Shown: positions 46,344-57,770 of the stretch, in pieces | Position numbering within the stretch: position 1 is the first letter of the stretch | Layout of the letters: each line of letters opens with the position of its first letter | Assembly: GCA_030490835.1 (NCBI GenBank) | Contig: CM059971.1 | Span: 45,184,012-45,248,011, forward strand | Source: Annona cherimola | Taxonomy: Eukaryota; Streptophyta; Magnoliopsida; Magnoliales; Annonaceae | DNA length: 64,000 nucleotides | Direction of reading: 5' to 3' | The notes under the pieces: generated by a model | Databases searched by the model: none | What the model saw: the letters and a program-made list of their open reading frames with translations, nothing else | What the model was told of the DNA's origin: nothing | Position numbers and translations under genes: made by a program

Positions 46344-46505
46344 GAACCGCAGTCCGTTTTGGTTTGAAGAACCACAGGCCGCAACCCATGTTCTTTTAAA
46401 CCGGGATCACAGACCGCAGCCTGCATCCATATGCACAAAAATCTTAGACCGAAGTCTATATTTAACAATTATTTTCAAAAACACATCATAGACCGCAATC
46501 CGTGT
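46344..46505 (-). repeat. GACCGCAGTCC motif array, D 3' LTR
   Basis: Five spaced copies (GAACCGCAGTCCG, GGCCGCAACCCATG, CAGACCGCAGCCTG, TTAGACCGAAGTCTAT, ATAGACCGCAATCCGTG). Same motif as 6957-7095 in F. Confidence 0.65.
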
Positions 46506-47565
46506 CAACTTGTAAGCGAGCGCACCCACTTTAACAAGTTGTTATTTGAAATCCAGTTTTAGGATGACCTTCCTTAAATTCTTTCAAAAACGTTTTGAGT
46601 AAAGTATTTTGATAAACATTTGAAACATTTGAGAACCCATACATCTTAAAATCCTTTTAATCAAAAGAATTTCAAATCCTTTGAATTTCCACAAATAAAA
46701 CATATTTTTCTCTAATATTTTCTTAGTTTCTATTTCAGGACCTTTTGTTTACAAAAGTTATGCAATTATGCTATCCCCTTGTCTATAACCTAAAAATTTA
46801 ATAATTATCCACATATCAATCATTTTTGCATAGTCTTTTGCATGCCATCAAGCAACCTGAAATTAAACAATTTTATGAAATCAATCATAGGAGGTTGGTC
46901 ATCCATAAATCCCTTTCAACACATCCGTAGAAATATTTTTTCAACATTTTCAACATTGATTTCCTTTTCTAAAGGAAACCAAAACTTTTCAAACATCATT
47001 TCAAAACATATGGACTATGTCCAAAACATCATTTATTATTTAATTATCTTGACCTAGTAAAATAAATCTTTTTCATCATTGTTTATCACGAGTTATTGTA
47101 AAAATAACTCAAAACTCATTTACAATCAATATTTTGTGAAAAAGGATAAAATTCCCTTTTTCTTATAAAACGCTGTTGAACAATATCATATAGAATTTGC
47201 TTCCTTAAAAGCAAATTCTTAAAACCATCGATATCAAACATGTAATCCTTAAAACAACATTAACATGGAGAACTTGCTTACTCATAAGCAAAATTTCTCA
47301 ATTCCATTAACATGAAGCATTCCCATCCTTGGCAACACTTAGGACAAATTATTTATCTTAAAAAGTGTCGCTTGCCTCCCATGAAGCAACCTCAAGACTT
47401 TTCATTAAAGTCATCATTTTTCAAAACTTATGGCTTTGCATTAAAGCCGTCATATTGAAAACTTGTGCTTGCCTATTTCAATAAAACATAAGCATAAACA
47501 TAGACATTTCAATCATATCAATCACATAGAAAGAAAATGACATTTTAGAAAGTTTGCTTGCTTAC

Positions 47566-47608
47566 CTGAGATCGCCATAATCTCTTTTCCTTCCATTCTT
47601 TTCCTTGC
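47566..47608 (-). other. Predicted leader mini-exon, D 3' LTR (43 nt)
   Basis: Minus strand acceptor TGTTCATGTAG, exon GCAAGGAAAAGAATGG..., donor GTAAGCAAGC. Its donor segment (47556-47565) is an exact reverse complement of 45181-45190 next to the last acceptor. Confidence 0.45.
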
Positions 47609-48885
47609 CTACATGAACATAATATGGTTTTTCATATATTTCTTGTCATTGCATTTCATTTAGTTTTCCAACCCATTTTCATTAACATATATCCTTCATT
47701 TGTCTTCTCAAGTCATTAAACGTAAATAACACATTTTTATGCATTTCATTGGCTAACACATAACATATATAACCCAATAATTAGGGTATCCATTCAACCA
47801 TATAAAATTCATACATTGGTGCCCGTTCCGAGCACCCGTTATGACCTTAGGCTTCATTACATAATTCCAAAATTGGAAATTAACCTCATGAAGTGCTAAA
47901 CAGATATATATTCATGAAATATATCATATTTCCATACATTTCTGCACAAAACCATATTCTACATGTCATTCATCACCCTTGCATATCTATTCCTTCACAT
48001 ATGCCCATTTGGCAACATATACACAATGGATTTCATAAAATTTTCTACGTCAGCAATATCATTCATATTTCAGCGTGATATCAAGCCTTAATTTACCACT
48101 TTATTTAGGGTATTTTTATGGGGTTTAAATCCACTTTCCATAGGTTTCCAAAATAGTTAGTTTGGAACTCACTTTTCACCCGTTTAACGTGTCTTTTGAC
48201 ACATAACCTTAGGCAGTTATATAAATCCGAAATTTCAGCATATAATCTCACTTTTCTTGATCCATATTTAATGATTTAACACAAAAATCAATTTGGATCA
48301 TTTCTACATAGTTTTCATATTTCTTTTTGATTTCTTTCTCAAACTAACCACATATGCTGAAATCAGGCGTGCTGAAATCTTAAAATCTTGAATTAATATC
48401 AAATCAAGTATTTTTGATTTTGACATTTCTATCATACCTTAACAACTTCATCAATTAACTTTCATAAAAGTTTCAGCATGAAATATTGACATTACATATT
48501 TATTTGGGGATTTTTACCTTGCTGAACAGTAAACTCCATTTCCAGTCAGCCTGAATGACGTTATTTATGGGGTCTATTTTCACCCATCAAAACCTCATTT
48601 TTAATTTTTTCCTGTAATTACCAATATTTCTTGTATATCATGTAAATTTTTATCCCGAAAGTCCTTGTAGAAAAATTATCAAAAATCATTTTCTACAGCT
48701 GATCCTGTCACCCGTTTTACCCTGTTTGGGCTAATTTTCACAGATTTTTAATTTTCAACACACATATCCTTTTAAGCTAAAAATTGGGTCGTTCCTTAAT
48801 TATATCATGAGGATTTTTCTCAAAAATTTTGATTATAAAAATCATCCATTTACTGTTCCGACCATAATTTAGTTTTCAACATCAT

Positions 48886-48893
48886 ATACTTAC
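48886..48893 (-). promoter_or_regulatory. Conserved splice donor 1, D 3' LTR
   Basis: Minus strand CAAGTAAGTATATG context. The D 5' LTR copy is at 59146-59153. Other copies: 34593-34600 and 60791-60798 (C). Confidence 0.5.
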
Positions 48894-49110
48894 TTGAACT
48901 TGAGTGGATTCAATCCAAAATTGAAAGGCTTGCTTTCCTCCACTTCTCCTCTTTCTTTCTTCCTCTTTTTCCCTTGACTTCCCTTGGTTTTCCTCTGCTT
49001 GGCACGTTCAAGGGGTTGGGGGTTAGAAAATTCTGCTTGCTTGCTAAGCAAGAAAACCCCTTGTGCGTTCACACCTTCTCTCTCTCATGTGATCGGGCAT
49101 ACCTTTGAAG

Positions 49111-49140
49111 AGCTGGATTTTCTCCAGCTGTGGGACCCAC
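49111..49140 (-). promoter_or_regulatory. Core-promoter-like module, D 3' LTR
   Basis: GTGGGACCCAC (49130-49140) followed on the minus strand by the perfect inverted repeat AGCTGGA-N5-TCCAGCT (49129-49111). The TATA position is weak. Same in the other LTR at 59371-59400. Confidence 0.5.
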
Positions 49141-50416
49141 TTTGGACACATTTTCCACAGTCAATTAATGCATACTTATCCCCTTAATGATCTGGATAAT
49201 TGTTAGCCATATAAATTATTTTTTCCACATTTTCATAATTGCAAAAATCTGCATGCATCAAGACCGTCCAAATTGTCGAGCCCTTGCACGTCACTTGCTG
49301 CCCATTTTTATCATTTTTAAAATCCCAAAATGTGGGTAATTTATAAACCTAATTACCTCTTAATTCATGCAGTAATTTTGTATAAAAAAAATTTACCAAA
49401 AATTGCGGAAATCACACTTAGCATTGCACGTCAAGTGTATGCAAACAAGCTGTCCACTTTTCATTCATCAAGGGCAGCTGCTGTTCACGAATTTTCTTGC
49501 ATTTTTTTCATAATTAAATCTTATTTATAAATCCCAACATGTTAGCCATATAAACACATCATTTATAAAATAACGATTGCTCAAAAATCCAACAATATCA
49601 TCACTTGGACGTCCATATCTCCTATGCTCTTTTTGAGCACTCATAGCTTCATTAATTATGAACATTCATTGCTGGGATTTTATTTGGATATTTGCATTTT
49701 ATATTAATGCATAAAATACCTTAGAAATGGCCTGCACTTGACACCTCAAATGTCATTAAATTTATGCACTCATGCTTTGTACTCTAGCATTAAATGTAGA
49801 GTACTTTTGAGGTGTATTAGTCAACCATGCTCAATTCAGGTATTTTCCCAACATGTCATGCATAATCCAATCCATTCAAAATAAATATCTCACCATTCCA
49901 TTCAACCGTTTCAAATTTCAACTCGATCCGAGTTTTCTAGCTCCCGATATAGCCGTTTAAAGTTAACGGTTGAAATGAACATAAACTAAAAAAAATTCAT
50001 AATTCTCATTTCAACAAGAATTTTCATAATATTTTTATTCCATAATACCAAGCCTAATATTAACAATCTTCATTTTAAATTTCACTTGAATCCGCCTTTT
50101 AGGCGTTAAGTTATGAATTTTTCAATATTTTCCTTCACACTTGACAATTTCCATCTTTATTTCCATAATTCATTTTAAATCATGAAAAATGATTTTTCAT
50201 GATATAATTACACACTTAAATCACAAATAATTCATTCTAAACCCATTATCTCATTTAGGCTCAAAATGCTTAATCACATCATTAATGCTAACCCATAACC
50301 CTAATTGCCATAATTAGCAAAAATCATAAAATACCTTCATAATTCCATAATTCATAAATAATCATCAAACACATGTTCAATGCATACATATGGCTTACTT
50401 GGGTTAGGGTTTCACA

Positions 50417-51649
50417 ATCCTCCCCCTCTTATAACAGGTTTCGTCTCGAAACCTATTACATTTCATATGTCGGGGTAGGGCTCATATAACTTACTAACTC
50501 ATTATCATTTCTAATATTCCAATGGCTCATTACACTTCCACTGCGCTACTCTGTCTTAGTAGCTTTTTTAGCCTTGGTCGAACATACCCATCACTTGTCT
50601 CTATTATTCCTTGTTCACACATGGGTTTTTCATTGACATTTGCCCTTCATTTGTGTCATTTCACACTATTTTTCCTTGTACCTAGAGAAATTGCATCATT
50701 TCCCATCTTTTCATAGGGTAAGCTTTAAGTCACCCATTCCAACATATCAAATAAAGATCTATGACCATCATTTCCCTTATTATACATACAATTCATATAA
50801 TATGAATATCTTCATTTCCATAGCAAAAGAGCAAAAATGATCTCACATACAATTTCATATACATTTTAGCAAAGACACCTTTGCTAACCCATTCATTTAT
50901 AAAAATCTATAGCCATCATTTTCACATATCATTATACATAATATATTCATTCTATAATATAGAGCAAAAGTTGCTCTCATATAGAGTTTCATACATGAAA
51001 TTTCATACATGTCTTAGCAAAAGTTACTTTTGCCAAGTTATCCATTCCTTCTCCTCTCATAATGTCTACCATTAGATTTTACCATTGTAGACTACTTATA
51101 AGAGTACCGGTATTAAACCAGTTTGAAATATTTTCTTCCTCAGTTCCCTTTTCAGTTTCCATAAACTAGTAAGGGTCCTTATCATTTTTAGACTTTCCTA
51201 ATCTCATTTCCTATGAATATCATAGAGAAATCATTTATCTCGTATCTATCTTTCAATCACATTGGGATTGAGGAGCATTCCGGCAATTATTATTGCCTTC
51301 ATTTTCCTTCATTTTATCTACCATCTCTTGCTATAATAGATACCAACTTTTGTGGTATCATATGTGTAATCTTGTTTTTCTTCTATGCATGTTAACCAAG
51401 CATAGTTCGCTACACCTTTCCGCAATAATTTGCAGGAATTTCCTATTAGTTATAGCTATCAGTTGGGTTATCCTTTCTTATTCATTTCTTTCCTTACACC
51501 AGGTTCTTCAATCTTTAGGGTCAAGTTGTCCTTACCCTGACTATACATGTTCATTACCAACATGTGTTACATCCTGATGTTCTATTGGAAGACATTTCTT
51601 AACAAATTCTTCCAAATTACCTTCTTTGATCATGGCATAATAGCCATTT
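50417..51649 (-). other. Element D interior, 3' part: no recognisable coding sequence
   Basis: Begins with the polypurine tract (minus strand AGAGGGGGAGGAT at 50417-50429) and a TTTCG(T/C)CTCGAAACC segment shared with C (36313-36330). The rest does not resemble pol of C on either strand. A short stretch near 51095-51130 (AGTACCGGTATTAAACCAG) resembles the 3' end of the pre-gag ORF but is out of order and may be chance. Confidence 0.5.
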
Positions 51650-52195
51650 TAGGGTTTCCTATTACTTATAAGCATTGCCAATCAATGCTTGGACATTTTG
51701 TTTAACTACATGTTCAAACCTTGAACATGTTCTTAGGTTCACTCATCCATCACTCAGTCTGAATAAAATTTAATTCACCTGAGAACATAAGTGGATACCG
51801 AGCTAGAAAGGCATCAATAACCTTCCCATTTACTTCTATCTTATCATTATCAACCTTTAAGGGTTTGGGTACTAGGTAAAAATTTATTACCTATACCATT
51901 TTATCTTTTCCACCTGCTTCTAATTGGTCCTGTTGGGTATTTTCCCAAAGGCCCTGTATTATTCTTTCTATCTAAGCCACACAATCTTGGGCGGCCTACT
52001 GCATAGCTCTTTCTACCTGTGAGATATTACTCTTTGCGGTAACACCTCAAATCCTTTGACTTAGAGTTTATAGTTACCCGTCGTTAATGAGCTTATGGAC
52101 TCACTTGTCCTGGTCATTTAGATTTGCTAATAACTTTTCTTCTTCCTTGTTGACTCATATCAATAACTGCCTATCCCTTGTTCAAAACAAAGGCG
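51650..52195 (-). pseudogene. Element D gag remnant
   Basis: Minus-strand order matches C gag: start-like region near 52190, a GGCCGCCCAAGATTG segment like QATCDWAAQ of C at about 51970-52010, then a segment reading IDAFLARYP.MFSG near 51790-51840 that parallels INAFLAQRPPKFSG in C, and on to EQWM-like residues with a stop near 51750. Heavily decayed, so no functional gag comes from this copy. Confidence 0.6.
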
Positions 52196-52739
52196 ATAAG
52201 CATTTAGTAGAATGCAGCACATAACATTATGACGATAGCATTTCTCATTATAATTTTCATTCATATTACACATAGTCAACATGATCATTTCTGATCATAA
52301 AATCATTACACATAGTCAACAACATAATCTAGAAAGATTAATGATCTTTCCTTTTTCATATACACTTAGCACTTGAATAAAATCAAATACATTCATATTT
52401 TCATAACATCAAACATCATACATTAGGAGTTAAAAAAAAACTCCTTTTTTCCTACTTTTCTCATTTCTGCCTGCACCTTTCATGGTGTAAGGTTGCTTTT
52501 CCCTACACATACAGATTATATTTGCATAATCTGTCATTTTATCATGAACATAATTCTAGACTAAATATCACTTAGAAAGTTGGCACCCTGGTGCCTTCCA
52601 TATGTCACCATGACACTGTACCTTAAACATATGTATCATATAGCACAGTCATGAGCTATCTTAGGTAAGGTGTGGTCAACCTTAGGTATGGGGGGTCTCT
52701 ACGTAGACTTCCATAACCTGTCATCTGTTCTGATTCTCT

Positions 52740-52835
52740 TCTATCCTTTGTCTTTTCTTAAACGCTCTTATCTCCTACTTCATCTCATTGTCCTCATATC
52801 ATTTTTCCTTCGTATACCATCTACATTATGAAACA
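52740..52835 (-). pseudogene. Element D: trace of the pre-gag ORF start
   Basis: The minus strand from about 52832 reads ATG...GAAGGAAAAATGAT, paralleling ATG...AAGGGGAAAA of E (9413) and C (42195), with nearby stops. Upstream, ATGAAACATAGCGACCAGCTA matches AAAACATAGCAAACTAGCTA of E near 9423. Confidence 0.4.
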
Positions 52836-53130
52836 TAGCGACCAGCTACATTTGCTTAATTAACCATATCCTTGTGTCATAATGACACACAATATAAGAC
52901 AATACATATCGTATGTGTCTTATAGTCACAATCTATTTCTTGCATCATTTAAAATCCATTTTTCTTCTATATTTGTCAATCAATCTTCGCTGAAATATCA
53001 TCTTTGTGATATCAAGCCTTTGCTTTCCATGCCTATTACCAATCCATATTCTGATACCAACTTTGTGACATCAGACCTATCCTTTCATCATCCTTTATTT
53101 TCTCCATCTTCCGCCTATTTACCAATCCTT

Positions 53131-53142
53131 GCTCTGATACCA
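53131..53142 (-). other. Primer binding site of element D
   Basis: Minus strand TGGTATCAGAGC, perfect, 5 bp from the LTR at 53148. Confidence 0.92.
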
Positions 53143-53147
53143 AGCTC

Positions 53148-56107
53148 TGTGGCGCCCCGAACCGAGACGTCACTTCCTTACCCAAGATCTATCGATTGGT
53201 AAATGTGAATCAGGATTGTTGCCCTAATCACGCGGCGGGTTCTTAATTGGAATATGTCTAAAAAAAATTTCGATTATTCATCTGTCATCATTCATAATCT
53301 TGACATGACAATCATCATACATTGTGACATTTCACTTGTAAAAAAATTCATCATTTCACGCAAAACATCTTTACGTGCCTGTCATTATACACTGAATTAT
53401 TGTATAAATCATACTTTCATACATTCAATCATTAATTTACATGGAACTTAGAACTCTAGCTAAGTTCGGATATACATAAACACCTAGCATCTTTACCTGC
53501 CTTTCTGCAGTGAAAGATTCCTTGACTTAAGCATCACATTTTACATACATACATCCATATTTTCAACCATTGAATCATATATAGAACTTAATATTCTCAT
53601 TAAGTTCACATACACATTAGCTTACCTTAGCATATTTATGCTTTTCCATTCCTCATAGCCTTCAAGGCTATCATCACGTACCTTCCTCCACGTCTTAGGT
53701 TTGCAACCTTCTGAGTTTCCTCGGCACCTGTCTAAGGGTTGGGAAAACAAAACGTGAGTGACAACTCAGTAAGCAAGCATTTTATCTTTAGGGAAAGACT
53801 TCTTGAAAATCTTTTTCATAAACATCGGGAATACCTTGTTCCATGAGGACATGTATATGTCCTAAAAAAAACATCATGAAATTCCGTGTTCCTGAGGACA
53901 ATTCTATGTCCTTGAACGTTTTCATAAAGCATTCATTCTTAACATCATTTACAAGCCACGCCTGGGCTTGTTTAGGGAAAACATATACATTTTACCTTTC
54001 ATGATGAGTTCCCTTAAATCTTATATAAACATTTTTAATGTTCATAACCATTACATGAAATCAATCGGTTGCCAGTGGACATTTTACATCCAAAACAACA
54101 TAAATACTTAGGCACAGGAGACATCTCATGTCTCAAAACATCATTAACATAAACCATCATAAAATTCTTTAGCCAAGAGACATTTTATGTCTCATAACAT
54201 CATTCACATAAGCGATCATAAAATCCTTTAGCCAAGAGACATTTCATGTCTCAAAACATCATTCACATAAGCCATCATAAAATCAAGAGACATTTCATGT
54301 CTCAAAACATCTTTTACATAACCTTATTGGCAATGGACATTCATATGTCCTTAAACATCAATCACATAAGCCTTTCTCGGCAAAGGACATTTTTATGTCC
54401 AAAAATATTTTTTATTTAGGCTCTCTTACAAATGAACATAAATCATTTTCATAATTCCCCGTCTTGGGGGCTTGTTTATAACAAACAAGGAAAACAAAAT
54501 ACGTAAACTATTTTCATAATTGCATTTACATAAACACATTTCCTTAAATTCTTATTATTTACACTTTTGTGTAAAATACCCTTTCTTTTAGGGTAACCAT
54601 TTCATAAAAAATCCCTTTAGGATACTTTCATAAAATCATATTTTCATGACCCAATCTTTGGGCTTTTCAGAAATAAAACATAAGCAAATGCATTTCTCTC
54701 CATCCAGTAGTGACACTTAGCAAGTGATCATGCTACCTTTTGGAAGAGAATCCTTAACAACACGCTAGCCCAGCGGCTGTTTATTTATCCTGCTCCCATC
54801 TCAAGGAGGGCACCGCTGGCACTCCTGCCATCCCTTACCGACTTGGCCTTATGTAGAGTGGGCCCCGGTCATCCCAACCGTGCTCTACAACCAGCCTATT
54901 CCTTGTACCGGTGCACCATACGTTATCCTGATGAACCGCAGTCCGTTTTGGTTTGAAGAACCACAGGCCGCAACCCATGTTCTTTTAAACCGGGATCACA
55001 GACCGCAGCCTGCATCCATATGCACAAAAATCTTAGACCGAAGTCTATATTTAACAATTATTTTCAAAAACGCATCACAGACCGCAATCCGTGTCAACTT
55101 GTAAGCGAGCGCACCCACTTTAACAAGTTGTTATTTGAAATCCAGTTTTAGGATGACCTTCCTTAAATTCTTTCAAAAACGTTTTGAGTAAAGTATTTTG
55201 ATAAACATTTGAAACATTTGAGAACCCATACATCTTAAAATCCTTTTAATCAAAAGAATTTCAAATCCTTTGAATTTCCACAAATAAAACATATTTTTCT
55301 CTAATATTTTCTTAGTTTCTATTTCAGGACCTTTTGTTTACAAAAGTTATGCAATTATGTTATCCCCTTGTCTATAACCTAAAAATTTAATAATTATCCA
55401 CATATCAATCATTTTTGCATAGTCTTTTGCATGCCATCAAGCAACCTGAAATTAAATAATTTTATGAAATCAATCATAGGAGGTTGGTCATCCATAAATC
55501 CCTTTCAACACATCCGTAGAAATTTTTTTTCAACATTTTCAACATTGATTTCCTTTTCTAAAGGAAACCAAAACTTTTCAAACATCATTTCAAAACATAT
55601 GGACTATGTCCAAAACATCATTTATTATTTAATTATCTTGACCTAGTAAAATAAATCTTTTTCATCATTGTTTATCACGAGTTATTGTAAAAATAACTCA
55701 AAACTCATTTACAATCAATATTTTGTGAAAAAGGATAAAATTCCCTTTTTCTTATAAAACGCTGTTGAACAATATCATATAGAATTTGCTTCCTTAAAAG
55801 AAAATTCTTAAAACCATCGATATCAAACATGTAATCCTTAAAACAACATTAACATGGAGAACTTGCTTACTCATAAGCAAAATTTCTCAATTCCATTAAC
55901 ATGAAGCATTCCCATCCTTGGCAACACTTAGGATAAATTATTTATCTTAAAAAGTGTCGCTTGCCTCCCATGAAGCAACCTCAAGACTTTTCATTAAAGT
56001 CATCATTTTTCAAAACTTATGGCTTTGCATTAAAGCCGTCATATTCACAACTTGTGCTTGCCCATTTCAATAAAACATAAGCATAAACATAGACATTTCA
56101 ATCATAT
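53148..56107 (-). repeat. Element D 5' LTR, inner part
   Basis: Nearly identical to 44559-47522. Carries the last acceptor (AG at 53729-53728), palindrome ladder, GACCGCAGTCC array, GC-rich block (54727-54910) and hairpin run. Cut by solo LTR I, whose target duplication is CATAT (56103-56107). Confidence 0.92.
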
Positions 56108-57765
56108 TGTTGGAAATATGTGGTAAACTAGCTAAATCTATGTTTTGATGATTAACAAATCAATTTGAGTAAGTCTTGGCTACTAACATGTTTGTGGAAA
56201 TGTTTAAGGTATATACATTTGAAGAAAATAAAGCATGGAAGGCCAAGTTGTTCTCCAAGTCGACCCCAAGATCGACTTCAAGAAGCCAAATCTGTCCAGA
56301 GTTGAAAATGGGAGAAGAACAAGTGAAGTCGCAGGCCAAGTCAACTCCACTTGCGACTTGGGAAGCCAAGTCGCAAACGAAGTCGACTCCAGCATCAACT
56401 TCAGTCGGGAGATTCACTCTAGAGCTGAATTTGGGATAGAAGAATGCCGAAGTCGCAAACGAAGTCGACTCCAGTTGCGACTTGGGTGAAGTCGCGAACG
56501 AAGTCGACCCCAAGTTCGACTTGATGCTCTCAAGCTCAAAGATGCAGTTTCAAGTTCATTCCAAGAGTCAACTTGAGTGTTCTCAAAACCAAATCAAAGG
56601 TGCAAGATCAACTTAAATCTATCAAGTCCAAAGCAAAGCTCCAAGCGTATCTCAAGATGAAGAAACTCAAGCTATGAAGATCAATCCAAGTTCAAAACAA
56701 GATACATAAGCTTGACCAAGAAGTTATTCAATGATTCAAGGCTTACAAAATATGGAGCAAATAAAAGCAAAAAAGTATAAAAGGAAAGACATGAGAAATG
56801 CAAAAGAAATAAAGGCATGAAGGAACAAGCATCTCGGAATTATTCAAGTTCATCAAAGCCAACTGAAAAGGTGAAGTCGCACCCGAAGTCGACTTCACCT
56901 GCGACTTGGGTCAAGTCGATACCCAAGTCGACCCAGCCTGAAACTTGAAGTCGCTACGGAAGACGAAGTCACACCCGAAGTCGACTCCATCTGCGACTTG
57001 GGCGAAGTCGCACCCGAAGTCGACTCCGCCTGCGACTTGGGTCGCAACGGTCGGAATTTATTCGAACGTTGGCGCATTTAATGCGCGCCAACCACCTTCA
57101 AACGTTCGGATTCCCTCCACAATTATAAAAGGGAGTTATTGTAGACGACGGAAGTAGCTGAGAATCATTAAGTGTGCTTCACTCCTATATTCAAGAGCTC
57201 TAAAGAGATCAAGCCATTCAAGGAGGAAGAACTTTGCTTCAAACTGCAAGAGCTCAACTTCTGAATCTTCAAAGCCTACATTACAAGTTCTTCTCTGCGC
57301 CAAATTGCTTCTACACATCTGTAAAGTGTAGACTTCTTTTGTTATTTCATTCGTTTGTATTGAACTTGATTTAGTTTGAGGAACTAAGATCAAGTGTAAG
57401 CAAGGTAATGTGTGATTGGAGTGGAACTCATCACCTACCTGTGCTGTGTTGTGTTGAGGCCCCCTAGAGCTGGAATCTAGAAGAGAGCAGTGACTCTAAT
57501 TGTATTTGAAGAATACAATAGTGGAACCCAAGTCACAAGGAGTGTGAGCTTGGAAGAGTGGAGTAGGGAGGTTGCCCGAACCACTATAAAAATCTTGTCT
57601 GCTTGATTTATATTTCTGCTCTTCACATTATATTGCTTTCCATTTTGTTTCTTCATTAAGGGGATTAGATTAATCCGGGGAAAAGTTTCTGTTTAAGTTA
57701 TAAATTTTTAAATACCCAATTCACCCCTCCCCTCTTGGGTAATCGCCATTAACTCGGGACCAACA
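56108..57765 (+). mobile_element. Element I: copia solo LTR (1658 bp)
   Basis: TGTTGGAAATATG to GGGACCAACA, flanked by CATAT at 56103-56107 and 57766-57770. Same family as the LTRs of B, with palindrome arrays at 56252-56525 and 56873-57045 and a TATA-like AATTATAAAAGGG at 57121. It inserted in predicted intron 2 of D's LTR, about 50 bp from the mini-exon. The frames inside the array are not genes. Confidence 0.95.
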
Positions 57766-57770
57766 CATAT

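Larger units (their letters stand above)
44559..50416 (-). repeat. Element D 3' LTR
   Basis: TGTGGCGCCCCGAACC to GGGTTTCACA. On the minus strand: promoter-like module 49140-49111, purine-rich first exon, donor GTAAGTAT 48893-48886, mini-exon 47608-47566, hairpin run 47460-47180, GC-rich block 46320-46137, GACCGCAGTCC array 46505-46344, GGACAT palindrome ladder 45811-45259, last acceptor AG at 45141-45140. No gene. A 60-codon minus-strand frame (49072-48890) covers the predicted first exon and is present unchanged in both LTRs, but its Lys/Arg/Glu bias follows the purine-rich tract. Confidence 0.92.

Noticed and set aside
51085..51140. Second copy of the pre-gag ORF 3' end in D
   Set aside because: Only about 20 bases look alike and the order relative to gag is wrong, so chance similarity is likely.
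50522..51577. Plus-strand frames in the D interior with hydrophobic content, as possible host or envelope-like genes
   Set aside because: They are antisense to the element, short, without conserved motifs, and in AT-rich decayed sequence.
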